The notes: generated by a model not told the origin, from the sequence alone. Positions 33,010 to 44,951 are shown, counted from the first letter of the stretch. The stretch is DNA of 64,000 nt from Phymatolithon calcareum (GCA_977006965.1 OZ345367.1:2294001-2358000); one strand, 5' to 3'. Numbers and translations are program-made.

Positions 33010-33160
33010 TTTCCTCTAATGCGGCTGGCGGCGATTCGAGGGTCTAAGATTCTTCCATTCTATCCTATCGTTAGCGAGTTCGACTGCGGCTTTAACGTCT
33101 TGTCCAGGTGTGTCACCAAAGAGGGATTCTCGCGTTGGTCTGGTGCATTGTAGCAGGACC
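33010..33160 (-). pseudogene. Retroelement C-terminal tail fragment (-)
   Basis: Encodes FRQVLLQCTRPTRESLFGD and then AAVELANDRIEWKNLRPSN before a stop. It is absent from the matching place in the second GT block, so it inserted here. Its relatives are the plus-strand copy at 31065-31188 and a short piece at 59430-59480 (DRIEWKKLRPSN). Confidence 0.55.
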
Positions 33161-33189
33161 TGGCGGAACCAGGCGGCGCTCGGTGCAGT

Positions 33190-33560
33190 TCTTTATTTAT
33201 AGACTTCAATGAGAATTTGAAGAACTGTGCAGATCCAACTAATGGCCTGCTGTCCTCTTAGGTTACCAATTGAAAAGATGTACTTGGAGAGCTGCTGAAT
33301 TAGTGTACTGTACGAATATAACAGTGAAGTGAGAAGAACGGCAGCTTTGTTTTCGAGAACCAAATCTCTTATCTGCCTACAGCCATGGTGTTCAATGTCA
33401 TTGGTCCATTCATGAGATGAGCAATCAAGCATGACATGGGCTTCGTTAGGAAAGAGGGATGGATTTCTATCATACGTTCTTGAAAGCTACTGTAGTGTTG
33501 CTCACATTAGTCTTCGGCGTTGAGTTGACCTAGAGAAGCGGCACTAAAGCCAATTCCTGG
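33190..33560. repeat. 5' flank of duplicated GT block, copy 1
   Basis: Aligns with about 62030-62470, upstream of the intact gene. Shared anchors include AATGGCCTGCTGTCCTCTTA and GGGATGGATTTCTATCATAC. This marks the end of the duplicated segment. Confidence 0.8.
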
Positions 33561-33889
33561 GAATGAGCAGATGCTGTTCTTCCTTGTCGTTAAGGAAGAT
33601 GGTTTGTTCTGTTAGATCGAAGTCTCTCTCCTTTTCTTTCTTATGTATGCGTTGGCTTTGCTACTATTTGTCCTGTCTATCCTAGACTGGTCTTTCTTTT
33701 CGTACGCCTCTAACTTGGTGAACCGAAAGAGCTCGTGCCCCATTCTTGCGCCGCTTCAGTTTCAGTTCGCAGATTCTTATGGACGGCTCTTTGGTGCATT
33801 ATTTCCCCGATGTGGACCTACGTGGTGCTGTACCGGTCATGCCCCGACCCTCCTCCGACGTGCTTCGGATTTCTATCAATCGGGAGGAC

Positions 33890-35499
33890 GTCTATGTTGT
33901 CCCTAAATTCCCTGAACGCAATTTTGCCAATTGGCTTTCAGAGCTCAAATGATTCACGATGAGTGTACCGTCCATGACGAAGTTCCTAATGAGGTGATAC
34001 TTCACGTCTACATGCTTCGCCTGCTTCATAAAGGTGTCAGACTGCGCCCATTTGATTGCTGCCTGATTATCGGCAAGCATAAAATTCGCCCTTGGATCTA
34101 ATATGCCCAATTCGGCGAAAAACAGTGTAATCCAAATTTCGTTGCATTTTTCAGCCATTGCGATGTATTCCGACACGGAGGTGCTTTGGACGGTTGACAA
34201 CTGTTTGGTAGTCATCTAGTTAATTGTGGATCTTCCCATTTGGTATGCTCCGCCTCAGTGCGCTCGCGTCGCTCCTTTTGTATACCAGCCCATAATCCAT
34301 GGTGCCTTTCAAAGACCTTAGTACTCTTTTGAGTGCTGTAGATGAGTCTCGCAGCTTGTTACTAACTCAGCCAGACACCTCGGATCTCGAAGAGTTATTG
34401 TTGCTCCCGGATCATGAGGTTGTTGTTATGGTTCCTCTAGCTGCTCTGCCTTCCCCAGCTCGGGAGGCTGCAACCAGGTTTTATACTATTTCTAAATACT
34501 ATCATAGGTAGCCATGTAACTACCAGCTATGTTCGGGATATTGCTATGGGACGTCGATACCGTATCTGGTAACTACATAGACTTATGTTACTATCCATAT
34601 TAGGAACGTGCCCAGAAATTGCGGTAGTCAGACTGTACGTGGTAAATCTTGCACGCAATGCAATATCGTAGAAGAAGGACAGTAGGCTTATGTGCTTCTG
34701 TCCAGCGCAGACGCATAATTGTCTACAGTGCCTGCAGTAGGTATGGTGTAGGATTTAAGACGTGCTGTGAGAGAATACCAATGACGACAGAGATATCCGG
34801 CCGTGTTCTCGTGGACAGGAAGAGCAGGCATCCAATTCCCTGCCTAAACTTTGACCCTTCGATTACGTCTTGGTGGGAGTGCGCGGCAAGTTCATCGTGG
34901 AAATTTTCGACCATCGGTGTATCAACCGGGCGACAATCTTCCATATCGAATTCCACTAGTATTTTCCGGGTGTACTTATGTTCGGAGAGAGTGCACTCAT
35001 CGTCCGTGATGGTGATCTCGATTCCCAAATAACAGTAAACAGGGCCTTCGTATGGCTTCTCGAAATGTTTGAAAAATTCGCCGACACATTTCGGAAGCTC
35101 GCTGTCATTGTTGGACACAAGCAGAATGTCGTCGACGTATATTAACGCGACGATCATGACCTTTCCACTTTCCGTTCTGTATGTTTTCAGCAGGACGCAC
35201 TCATCAGAGTGCTGTTGCTGAAATCCTAGTTTCTTGACGAAAATCCCGGATAACGTGCGAAACCATTGGCGCGATGCTTGATGTAGCCCGTGTATGGCGT
35301 TAAGGAGCTTGTACAATCGCCTAGACGTCAGCTCCTTCTGTAAATTGGCCGGAGCGGTGCCACAGAAAACTTTATCGATGTCTGCATTCAAAAATGCTGT
35401 CTTCACATAGACGCGCCTTGTATACCACCCAAAGTTCAGGACCAGTACAAGCACAAGTCTTACCAGCGCAAACACAACGACAGGCGAGTAGTCTGGCAC
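33890..35499 (-). pseudogene. Ty1/copia RT and RNase H remnant
   Basis: RT block 35499-34728: VKTAFLNAD, YKLLNAIHGLHQASRQWF, IYVDDILLVSN (catalytic YVDD intact), YLGIEI. RNase H block 34336-33893: LKRVLRSLKGTMDYGLVY, then ISEYIAMAEKCNEIW-like sequence and KHVDVKYHLIR. A solo LTR splits them at ALK. Gag, protease and integrase are missing; the 5' side is replaced by a LINE fragment. Confidence 0.88.
34333..34731 (-). repeat. Solo LTR in copia RT, GTGC TSD
   Basis: 391 bp (34337-34727), starts TGTAGA and ends TCTACA, flanked by GTGC at 34333-34336 and 34728-34731. Read on the minus strand it has TATAAAA at 34485-34479. Removing it with one TSD rejoins the RT frame exactly (QALKRVLR). A 4-bp duplication is short for copia or gypsy (usually 5), so one base may have changed. 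Confidence 0.75.
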
Positions 35500-36009
35500 C
35501 TTGATACATTCCGTCCACTACAGCGTAGGAGTAGATGCTCCACGGTTTCATTGGTTTCCACAAAGCAGGTCTTGCAGATAGGGTCGAATTCAACGGAAAT
35601 ATCTTGAAGAACTGTTACCAGCGAGCAACATAGTGCGGCAAGTTGATTGAGAATAGTTGCCGCGCGCCTGTGGCTTATATTGCGCTCTGGGGGTAACAAA
35701 TGAATACTCCGAGGCTTTGTCGACTGGTGCCGATTGACAATCGACCGCGCAGATTCTAGGGTTAAGGCTATATTTTGATGCGTCCAGACTTGACTCCGTA
35801 ATGCCTTTTCGAGCAAGATTGTCCGTTTTTTCATTCCCAGGGAGCCCGCAGTAGCTTGGGATCCAAATTGCTTCGCAATTGATGATATCATCAAGAAGCC
35901 TTTCCATAGTATCCGACAGCATGTCGTCTCCCCATACATCCATCGTTGCCCGGTCAGCGCATCGAGGAAGCTCCTTCTGTCTGCGAACCAGAAAATGTGG
36001 TGGATGCAT
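35500..36009 (-). pseudogene. LINE RNase H and C-terminal zinc knuckle fragment
   Basis: Reads IWIPSYCGLPGNEKTDNLAR, the 'H.G..GNE.AD.LA' end of a LINE RNase H, then after a frameshift SARSIVNRHQSTKPRS, SHRRAATILNQLAALCC and CKTCFVETNETVEHLLLRC (CCHC-like). Related to the plus-strand fragment at 59629-60111; both come from a LINE clade with RNase H, unlike the 9605 LINE. Confidence 0.75.
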
Positions 36010-36661
36010 AGGATTCGAACGCGTTCTATCTCCTCAAGAGCTCAGACCGCCGAGAATATTTCGGCGTCGAATGACGAACCAACTGCTTCAATGGTCGTTT
36101 GGTGTGAACACATTCGCTCCGGAAACTTTCCTGGTTGATAACTCGTTTCTAATCTCTGAAGCTCATCCAAAGTGTCAGCAGCGCGTGATGAAAGATAACA
36201 TGAAGTACTGATCCAGCAATTCATCGATACTGCATTTAACTCCAGTACTACTCGTCAACATTCAGTCAATTCATATCGTACATTTACGCTAGAGAGCGGC
36301 GCTCGAACCCACTTCATTCACACCGAGAAGAAAAGGAAGAATTCAAATGACATGGCGACTACTTTTGCAGCGCAAATCAACCGCAAAGTTTGAAAAGCGA
36401 GGAAAACGACTGCCATATGTTCATCATGTAGCAAGCTGTATGGTGGCGAAACATGCATATATCGCTTTCAGTTGGTTGAGACTGTTTCACGAAGCTCGTT
36501 GTTGTTATCCATAAGCTTAACGCTGTCGAAGAGCCTGACATTGGAGAGCTTTAGTTTGCTAAAAATTATATGAATCCCATACCGTCAATTGAGGGAAAAG
36601 TGCCCCTCAATTGAGGGAAAATTTCAGTAAACTAGACAGTAGACTCTACGGCTATCATCTC
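36010..36661. other. Intergenic, short direct repeat
   Basis: No gene. Two copies of TCAATTGAGGGAAAA lie at about 36586-36600 and 36606-36620. Confidence 0.5.
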
Positions 36662-37110
36662 TTAAAAAAGGCTTGGATCAATGTCGCAAACTAGGCGTAT
36701 CCACTCAAGCAGGGGGAATTCATTCTCGAACAGTTTTCTTCCGGATGCTGTGAGTCGGGCATACGTTTCCCCTAGATCTTTAACAGCCTTCTTTTTCTCC
36801 TTGCGTTTGAGCTCCTTGACGTACTTTTCCTCATCGCGGTTTATACAAGCAGCAGTTAAGTACGCACACATCTTAGAATGTGTAATTATCGCCCAGCCTT
36901 TCTTTCCCTTTCCGCTGGATAGACTCACAAGTTCGTTTTGCGTAGATATTGCATGCATGAACGATCGGTAACGCACATGATATTTTGTTTCTTTTCGGCC
37001 ATTTCTGCATATCCCAAAAACCCTGTATTGTCCATCCAAACAATTCGTAATTGTTCTCAGCTGTATGATGCAAATTTGGGTGCTAGTTAGCTTCGGTTGG
37101 CGTTACTATC
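36662..37110 (-). CDS. Hypothetical basic protein fragment
   Basis: The minus frame runs from about 37110 to TAA at 36662 with no ATG at its head, so it would be an exon. The C-terminus is lysine-rich (KELKRKEKKKAVKDL) and ends LLEWIRLVCDIDPSLF. No family recognised. It may belong to the Harbinger neighbourhood or an older element. Confidence 0.3.
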
Positions 37111-37496
37111 AGCGTGCAACGTTGTAGAGCGCGACGAATTACCTTGTAATGGCTCGTTTGAGCAAAACAGTTGAGGCAAGCGGGTGGTTTGTGCGATGCA
37201 GTCCGTAGTAGAACGTCGCGTTGAAGCGCAAATTGCGAATGATATCGAGGCGAGGGCCAAACGATGCGGGACTTGCTGCGGCGCTTCTTTGGCGATGCGA
37301 AAAAAAGGAAGGCCCGTATTTGCAGGATGGATCTGAGCGCCGGCGGGTGAACCATCCGGACCATTTGTGCACTTGTTTCTAACCCTAATTGAGTACTACA
37401 CGTGTGATCAGATGATAGCAAGTTTGGGACCGGGGTCCAGTGTCGACACATCACCGGCAACTGCAATGCGGGTTCACACTCCATACCTCTCGCCAC

Positions 37497-37893
37497 TCTT
37501 TTTCATCTATCTCGCTGGAATCATTTGAGACACAATAACCGCTCCATCAAAATGTAGTGTAGAAGTACGTGATTCTTGTGAGCTAATTTCCATGCCGTCT
37601 AGGCAATTGTTCAGTGCGGCGAATGCTCAATAAAGTCGCGCGAATCTGCAAAACGCAATTCCTGACAGCCTGCAAAGTCACATTTCTTCCCAAATCCCTG
37701 TTATGATAACATTTTCATATCGCCTACCGAAGTTTACCACGAACCGGCCACATTTTACGCACAGGTTCTAGTCTGAAAAGTATAGACCCGTTCGCCGAGG
37801 ATGACAAGAAGCTCGACTCGAAAAAAAGACTTTTTTATCGAACTTTTATGAAGTTTTGCAAGTCTGTGCACAAGGAATAATCTTGTCCTGGTC
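37497..37893. other. Intergenic, nothing seen
   Basis: No ORF with a motif, repeat or RNA gene recognised between the hypothetical exon region and the Harbinger TIR. Confidence 0.5.
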
Positions 37894-38005
37894 TAAGGGC
37901 CGTTCTTAACGCGTGTATGTATGTTCAGCATGTTGGAAGCAGTGTAACGCTTTTTGTTAAAAGTGTCACTCGAACATGCGCTCTCTGCATGACGTGTCTT
38001 AACAT

Positions 38006-39257
38006 ATGTTTCTCTGTTTCTGTAAGTTGAGTTTTAATGTAACACTTAGCCGCAGTTGTGGCGGTGGCCGCATACCCCTCATAAGGTCTACCGCGAGTAT
38101 TACTTGTGCGGCTGCTTGCTTCTTTGCGTGTGTAATGGAAGGCAATAATTTTCTGCTCAACGCTGGTGCGTTTTGTTTTACCATGATGGGCATAACGGCA
38201 ATGGCTCTTTCATTTCAAGACGAGAGAGATGTGATCCAAAGGCGAGTGCGGCCTGGGTTTTGGGCGACGACAAACTCGCTAAAAGAAATGGAGTTTCGCC
38301 TTCAAAGGTGTGATTTCGCTGAGCTTGTTGAACTAGTACGCCCTGAAATTACAAGGGATGAGCGTATGGGGGCTCTGAGAAACGGTGCAATCGAGGTAGA
38401 GGTAAGCGTTGCAATTGTGCTTCGAATCCTATCCGGCGCTGTATATCCAGACATGATGATACTGTGGGGGCTCTCACGGGCGTGTGTCTTTGCGATTTTC
38501 AGCGATACGATGGACGCTATCATTCGCCTGCTACCGTTCCCGAGCTTCCCGGACACTGAAGATAAGTGTGCTGAGCTTGCAGCTGGTTTTCGGTCATCTC
38601 GTAGACCTGAAAACCCTCTCTTGGGCTATGTTGGCGCTCTGGACGGGATTGCTATTACAATACTCAAGCCCCGCTCGTCAGACTGCAGTGATCCAGCAAA
38701 CTAAAACCACAGGAAAGGCTTCTACGCTATTCCTGTCCAAGCAATATGTGACTCGAACTACCGGTTCCAGCGTTGCGTTCTCTGTTTCTTCATTCGCCGA
38801 GAGGCTTCGCGATGGGCGGCAGCTGACGATGCATACGTGTGCGATGAAACCGGCACATGCGGAACATGAAACGGATGGCGACAACTTTAACTTCTACCAT
38901 TCGAGCCTGCGAATGCACATAGAGCAAGCATTCGGTATACTGGTCGCCCGTTGGGGTATATTGTGGCGCCCACTGCAGTTCTCGCTCGAGCGAAACGTGC
39001 GCATCATTCATGAAGCGATGTTATTGCATAAATACTGCATTGAGCGCGATGATTTAAGTGCAGCTGACACTCTCACCGAAGCAGAGCATACGGAAGTACT
39101 GGCCTACATGCGTGCATTGATAGCAACGAATCATGTCCGCGCTGCTGCGCGCGCAAGAACGCGCGCGTCGAAATCAGCAATCCGTGATAAACTCATACAC
39201 GATGTTGCGTCCATGGGGCTGACGCGATCGAGCATCGCGCGTGCACTGCAAGGATAG
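38006..39257 (+). pseudogene. Harbinger transposase (DDE_4-like)
   Basis: First frame to 38704: GYVGALDGIAITI (first catalytic Asp). A TAA at 38702-38704, probably from a Tyr codon, interrupts NHRKGFYAIPVQAICD (second Asp), which stays open in phase to about 38868. Another frame then gives FYHSSLRMHIEQAFGILVAR (Glu), RWGILWRPL and the LHKYCIERDD end. It carries one nonsense codon and one frame change, which may instead be an intron. Confidence 0.82.
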
Positions 39258-39296
39258 GATCTCTGATCTTGTTTACAATAGGAAGGCAGCAGACAG

Positions 39297-40430
39297 CTAG
39301 TTGCGTAAAGTACTCTTGGTGGTTTCAATCTCTTGGTCAATGAGATCCACCAACTCACTACCCGTCGATCCGACGTTGTTCTTCATGAGCACGAGTCTCT
39401 CCAGTCGAGCGAGTTTCTGCATACGTTCGTCCGCTGATGCGTCAAACAGTATCTCTCGAGACATAGACGCCACCTCTTTCATCGAGTCCCCGATTGAGTC
39501 TAGAATGTCATTCTTTCGCTTGAGGAGACCACCCCGAGCCAAGCTCGGTGCTGGTGACGATTCCCTACCATCTCCCATACTGTGCACAGGAATGGTCCGC
39601 AGCGTAAATTCCAGTTCGTCCGTGCGCTCATTTTCGCATCCGCACTGTAGGACAGAGAAAAGAATCATACATTTGCGTCCCGGCGAGGAGAGCTCGCCGT
39701 TGCGGCCGCAGCGCAAGCAAAAGTCGGCAAAGTTTCCTGGGTTGTTCTGTCCTGAACGAGACCATTTCTCGTACGCGTACGTAAATTGGGAGCGAATCTC
39801 GTGATACTGCCGCTCGAGCACGTCGCCGGTGCGGGCGACAGGAGGCGCACGCCAGCTCTCCACACCCTCCAGCGTACCGGTAAAATTATATTGGACGCTG
39901 TGCAGCGTCATTGTCGACCAGAAAGCGTCACGTGAAACGCGGTTGTCGAGCTGTTCGCGGGAAAGCTCGGCCCCGCTAGCAAGTAGCGCAGCACGAAGCT
40001 GATCATTCGTGCTCAGTAGATCGACGAGCCTAATGAACTCGTTGACTCTGAAAACGTTCTGCACGCCAGCTGTATCTCCAGATACACATTCTTCGCCATT
40101 GATGTCCTCTGGTATCCGCGTCCACATCGAGCGATTCTCATTCTGCTCCCTCCAAAACGCGTCCTTTCAGTACGATTCGCCGAATCGGTGCGCGTCCAAT
40201 CCAGCTGACGTCTGCAAATTTTCCCATAGGAACATTCCGTCCGAGCCCAGCTGCTGCAGATGCCGCACGAGTCGCACTAAAAGCTCCATTTTCAGTCCTT
40301 TCTGTAGCACGCCGTACTCCTTGCATGCGTGGCGTAGACCAGGCACGCCCAACAACGACAGACACGTCCAGGTGCGATCCTTTTCGGTAGGATCGGTGGA
40401 CGACCTCGTTGCGCTCTTCGGACTACGTCA
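39297..40430 (-). pseudogene. Harbinger partner protein with SAP domain
   Basis: Convergent to the transposase, 40 bp away. The main ORF is 39297-40127. The same frame continues upstream through a TGA near 40167 (YxKDAFW; probably CGA, Arg) to about 40430 without an ATG. The N-terminal block, GLRHACKEYGVLQKGLKMEL, with LVRLVRHLQQLG next, fits the SAP DNA-binding fold. Downstream, CLRCGRNGE and a coiled-coil-like tail occur. Harbinger elements usually pair the nuclease with a Myb/SANT-like protein, so a SAP-type partner is unusual. Confidence 0.6.
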
Positions 40431-40907
40431 TGAGAGATGTGAGAGGCGGCGGCGGGCGAACATTCATAGAGAGAGCTTCGGTTTCGAGCTCCCCAGCCGC
40501 ATTCCTGTCGCCTTCAACAGAGCCAACGCCTTTCCGTTGCATGGTCTGCATGATTCCTGGCGATCCGCAATGATACTGCGAGTACGAAAACTAATTTCGC
40601 GCGCAATTGAACTATTACAAAGGCGGTGTGTCGTCCAATAATTTTCCCCCTAGCGTTTCATTGCATCCAACATGCCGGATCCTCCTCTTTCGTTGTACGC
40701 CTTCGAACATGCGCGAACATGCATACTCATGTTCAGAGCTTTTTAAGGCGTCACACGGAAGCAATATGATACTGGATCTACTATCCAGTAAGCACGCGGG
40801 AATTGAACAAACATGCCAAACATACACGCGTTAAGAACGGCCCGAAAGCAAGGATATTGTACCCAATAAATGCGCCTAATTTGATTATCATCATCCTGCC
40901 GATAAGC

Positions 40908-41038
40908 GGGTTGTTGCCCGGTAGGATAGGTCCGCATATGTGGATTCGGCTCGGATATGAGACCTCGGCTTCGCCTCTGTGCATATCCGTGGCCTCGTGC
41001 CCATATCATATCCGGACCTCTCCACCGGGCGACAACCC
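40908..41038. mobile_element. Foldback element, copy 3
   Basis: Arms 40908-40940 and about 41005-41038 share GGGTTGT.GCCCGGT and AGGTCCG.ATATG in inverted orientation. The core ACCTCGGCTTCGCCTC resembles the GAGGGCG/AGCCCGAGG core of the 3188 and 4738 foldbacks. Confidence 0.65.
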
Positions 41039-41422
41039 CTACGTATTTGTCATACGATATATTCTACTCTAGTTTTACCACGCGAATGTTCTCCTGGTTT
41101 TACACAGCACATTTTTTGTGTACAGCGCCACGTATTGCAGTTGTGCGCGAAAGTGGAGGTAAACCTACTCGAGTATTATTTCATTATTTCAAATTTGGCC
41201 GTTTTGAAATAATGCCGCCGGTAATGCTGTAAGTTCTTATCAAAAATCCGCACGCAACTTTCGCAACTCCAAATCTACGCCGAAAGGAGTCGGGATTTTT
41301 GCGTGGGGATTTTATGATAGACGTGAGCCGGTGTAAATCGAAACTCACGAGAACCAATCGTTCACTTACAGCGATATGCCAAATTCGCCGGCACACGCCT
41401 GATTTGTGTCGTGTAAAACGGG
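41039..41422. other. Intergenic with Harbinger-like terminus
   Basis: Ends at about 41415 with GTAAAACGGGCC, the mirror of a GGCCCGTTTTAC start that resembles PIF/Harbinger TIRs. No partner TIR was found, so this is likely one end of a broken MITE. Confidence 0.4.
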
Positions 41423-42991
41423 CCTAAGCTCGGCGACCTGATGGTACCAAGTACTGAAGGCATATTTTCAATCGACTAGCCATTAAACTGCGAGGTCGTT
41501 CGTACAACAGTCTTTACCTTCCACATTAATCTCCCTTCTCAGGACTATATATTTTAGACGCACCCATTGGACAGCTTTCCATATATACACCGTACCACTT
41601 ATTTCAGTTCGCTTAGAACGCGGTACTGTACCGGTGCATATGCTTTTCATTCGCCCGGCTTCTTCGGAGAACAGTCTCGTGCTCTCGTGTAGCGTCCAAA
41701 CGCCACTATCATACTCTCCATCCTATAAGACTAGCTCACTTTAAATTGTCATTTCAGCTTGCATTTACAGCAGGCCCTTGCAGATAGCATTACAGTCAAT
41801 ACAGTACCGTGGGTTTCGATGCGTACTTACACCATGAAGGATCACCAAGGGCAGACCTTAGAACAGCTGCTTACAGATCACAGCTGCTTTACACAGCTTA
41901 TATGTGCTTACACTACAGTCAGGCAGCGGTTTCTGCACTGTTCTTTTTAAGAATAACAATTTTTCGCTTCGAAATGTGCCTCCAAGAAACGGTTGGTTCA
42001 TTAAGGCAATTTTATTTTGTAACCTGCTGTCGTGTACTGAGGGCTTTTCTACAATACAATCTAACCAGTATAACTGCTTGTTGGTTTCCACTTAGAGAGG
42101 ATTTCAGCTCTGAATTTCCTATCATATCAGTATTTCTCATTCACTTTACAAATATCTTACAGCACGTGGACACTTCGGCGGTCTAATCATCCAGAATGTG
42201 CTTCTTCTTGGCAATGGAGACTTAGTTTACTGGTTTGGGTATTTCTGTGGCGTGAAAAACCGAAATGTTCCTGAGATATTGAGCAGGATCGAGCAAGTAT
42301 AGCTTTATACGAATGCTACATGAATCAATCATTTAAAAATTCCCTTAAAAATAAACGAAAAATAAATACTCTCAATTCAGAGGTTTGCAATTGGCGAGTT
42401 TGCAAGGCACCCTAAAATTTGTTTATTTTTAGCCGCTCTTCTCGGTTGGGAAAGGCATTCCGTTTGCAGTTTTGCAGTTTCTTCAGTTCGGCAAACAACA
42501 ACTAAAAAGTTGCTTCAAGCATGGGAATGTTATGAGAGGGGCAAAAACTAGAAGTTTGATGTTCTAAACATTAATTAAAAATGTAGCCTGCATTGTGTCG
42601 TTTTAATTATGATGAAATCTTTGCACAATACACCCCTTCAAACTGAAAGGCTTCTGGACAAGTACTCGAGTTGCAGTTGAAGAAGGATTTCAATCTGGAG
42701 GGACCTATCATAGCGTGAAGTTTACTGAATTACCTATTTGCAGTTAAGAAAGAATCAAAAATGGTTCGAGAGACGACAAGCAGATGGATCGAACATGATA
42801 TTCCGATACTTACAGTGCAAGGAATGCTTAACAAGTAAGCGAAAAATAAGGTACTTCAATTTCCAGGATTTCAATTGGCCATAAAATTCGATATTTTTAG
42901 GGAAATTTTAGGTCAAGAAAGGCACTCCGATTTCAATTCTGCAGGGCCCTGGATTCGACTTAGAAGGGTTGCAGTTAGAGGTGTACTGTAT
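41423..42991. repeat. Dispersed repeat block B, copy 1
   Basis: Aligns over much of its length with 62478-63535 (anchors CGACCTGATGGTACCAAGTA, TTTTAGACGCACCCATTGGA, TTTTTCGCTTCGAAATGTGC). It contains the Tc1-like MITE 42624-42991 and repeats an internal segment (about 42360-42480 resembles 42860-42950). Short ORFs only. Confidence 0.75.
42624..42991. mobile_element. Tc1/mariner-like MITE, copy 1
   Basis: Counterpart of 63153-63534. The right end, GTTAGAGGTGTACTGTA, keeps the TIR; the left end (ACAATACACCCCTTC) has decayed. The interior is GCAGTT-rich and non-coding. Confidence 0.6.
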
Positions 42992-43228
42992 CAAAAATTG
43001 AGTGATGAAGCTTGATTCTGGCAGCGCTCTGACACCGCCGTCGTTCGACGTCGGCCAATGGAATTATGCCTGGTCATGTTGAGCTGTAAGCAGCCTAGGG
43101 ACAGTACAGTTGGTGTGCAGTAAACGCGGCGTACAACACCGCAGTGCAATGTCGGATTCCGAGGCGCTTGTGCGCGCGCTGACGTGAGTAGCTGATTTAA
43201 TAGTGGCAACGTGGCCTCAAGCGGTAGG

Positions 43229-43737
43229 TTATTTCTCGCAGAAATAGTTCATTCCAGTACTTCTGGCAAGAGTGGACCTCCACATTTCCAAGAGCCTCGA
43301 TCTGCACGAAACGTGGCCACTTGCGCACTTGCACAACCCCCTTTGCAATATTATGCTCTCGGAATCGATTGCGAGGAAGGCGCCCGTTCCAGCCTTGAAA
43401 CGTAGATCTTTCGTCTGCGCCAATAAATCGGCGAGTACACGCCAGCCTGGACTCAATATGTCACGCATTAACTGTGCGTTCCGCCTCTGCAAACACTGAC
43501 CTCCACGACCGTTGGGCTTGCAGGGAGAGAGGCACTTACTTCCTTTTATATCACAGGACGAGTTTTCAGCTGTCGCACCCATGTAGCCTGTGAATAAATC
43601 GATGCATTCGGTTTCCATAGAAGGAAAAGCAGAACTGGACTTGCCAACACGGCCATCCAGAGATATCCCTGCGCCCATAGCGAAGGCTTTGAGTCTCCAA
43701 GGCATACCGGCGTGGTTGAGAAAACATTTCTCAGCAT
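43229..43737 (-). CDS. Possible secreted Cys-rich protein (frameshifted or spliced)
   Basis: The frame from 43737 has a hydrophobic run, YLWMAVLASPVLLFLLW, that could be a signal or anchor. The overlapping frame 43705-43229 has a cysteine cluster, CDIKGSKCLSPCKPNGRGGQ, and later CKCASGHVSC. One frameshift or a small intron would join them. No family recognised. The copia element is inserted just upstream of it (TSD about 43742). Confidence 0.3.
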
Positions 43738-43929
43738 TTCGGGAGCCGTATTTGATTATAAATCAGGTGTATTCGAAATATGTCCTCGTAGCTCAACCGG
43801 ATTACTTGATCATCATCACATGATTCAGATAGACTCATTAATGAAAACGAACTTAATGAAAGTCATTACGCTTCTGATTTATCAACCTTCCAATACCCCC
43901 TCTGCGAGATTACTTGAATACAGCTTCGG

Positions 43930-44951
43930 TCAATCGCATATGATTTCATACACGCTATTTTTCACGATCTGACTTGATATCCAGCGATACATCGTCGGCT
44001 GGCTGTATACCATTGCATATCGTTTCCGTATATGACCTCTGGTTAGTGACCGCAATCTCAGATGATCGATTTGAGTCTCGCCTCTGGAAGTGAAGTTGCA
44101 GTCTCCGTAACTCTGAGTTTTGTGCTTGAGCTTCGGACCATACATCCGTTGTGCTATAGCATCAGCAACCATATTCTCTCTTACCACTGAAATGATCTTA
44201 GTTATGTATTTCTGAACCAAATCACGAACAATGTAAACGGAGATCGATGTGCTTGTTTTTCTTAAACTGGACATCTCCAGAAGCCCAGTCTATCGATTCT
44301 GTGCTATCTTGAGTAATCTCTTTCGGATCCCACTGTTCGTACTTCATCTCTTTCAATAAATTGCACATCTACATTATTTTCGCGTCCTATTATAGATAGA
44401 TTTGCAAATTCAGCTTCTGTAGACGACAGTGAGATACAAACCTGTGTAGCACTTCTCCATTACACGAGTGATCCACAAAGTAAAATGACATTTCCAGTAA
44501 TAGATTTACAACCAGATCCTCTTGCCCAGTCTGAGTCCGCATGTGCTTGTAAAGTGGAATCTCTAGGTTCAATCTTGAGTTGATACCCTACAGTACCCTT
44601 CAAATATCTCAGAAGACATTTTAGAGCTTTCAAATGTGTCGGTGTGGAGCTTGCAATGTGGCAACACAGCACAGTAACTGCTGAAGCGAAAACAGGCCTA
44701 GTCGGAGTATGCAGATACAGGAGCTGTCCGATAGCTTCCCGGTATGGAATAGTCTGCACTGTGATTTTGTCATCTTCTGAAGCTGTCTTGTATATTTTGA
44801 GCTCTGCATATTGACTGGGATCCAAGGGAATGTTTAGTGCTTTCCTTTCTAATATGCCATGCTGCGAAAGTATCTTCTTTGTGTAGTGTCTTCGTGACAA
44901 GAGAACGCATTTTGAATTTCGATGCATCCGAACGCTTAAGAAATTGCTCAA
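43930..44951 (-). pseudogene. Copia RT end and RNase H
   Basis: YREAIGQLLYLHTPTRP and LRYLKGTVGYQLKI are diagnostic. ADSDWARGSGCKSITGN (RNase H) follows, then after frameshifts ENMVADAIAQRMYG, the usual copia C-terminal 'ADxxT/A K' region. Confidence 0.85.

Larger units (their letters stand above)
37897..40843. mobile_element. Harbinger/PIF transposon with 24-bp TIRs
   Basis: 37897-37920 and 40820-40843 are perfect inverted repeats starting GGGCCGTTCTTAACG. The left flank is TAA, the typical 3-bp Harbinger target; the right flank is GAA, one base off. It carries two convergent genes, a DDE transposase and a DNA-binding partner, as Harbinger elements do. Confidence 0.9.

Noticed and set aside
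35998-36070. tRNA-like 3' half on the minus strand ending in CCACCA with a TTCGAAT loop
   Set aside because: The T-stem does not pair, and no matching acceptor strand lies upstream. It is probably chance or an eroded primer-site-like sequence.
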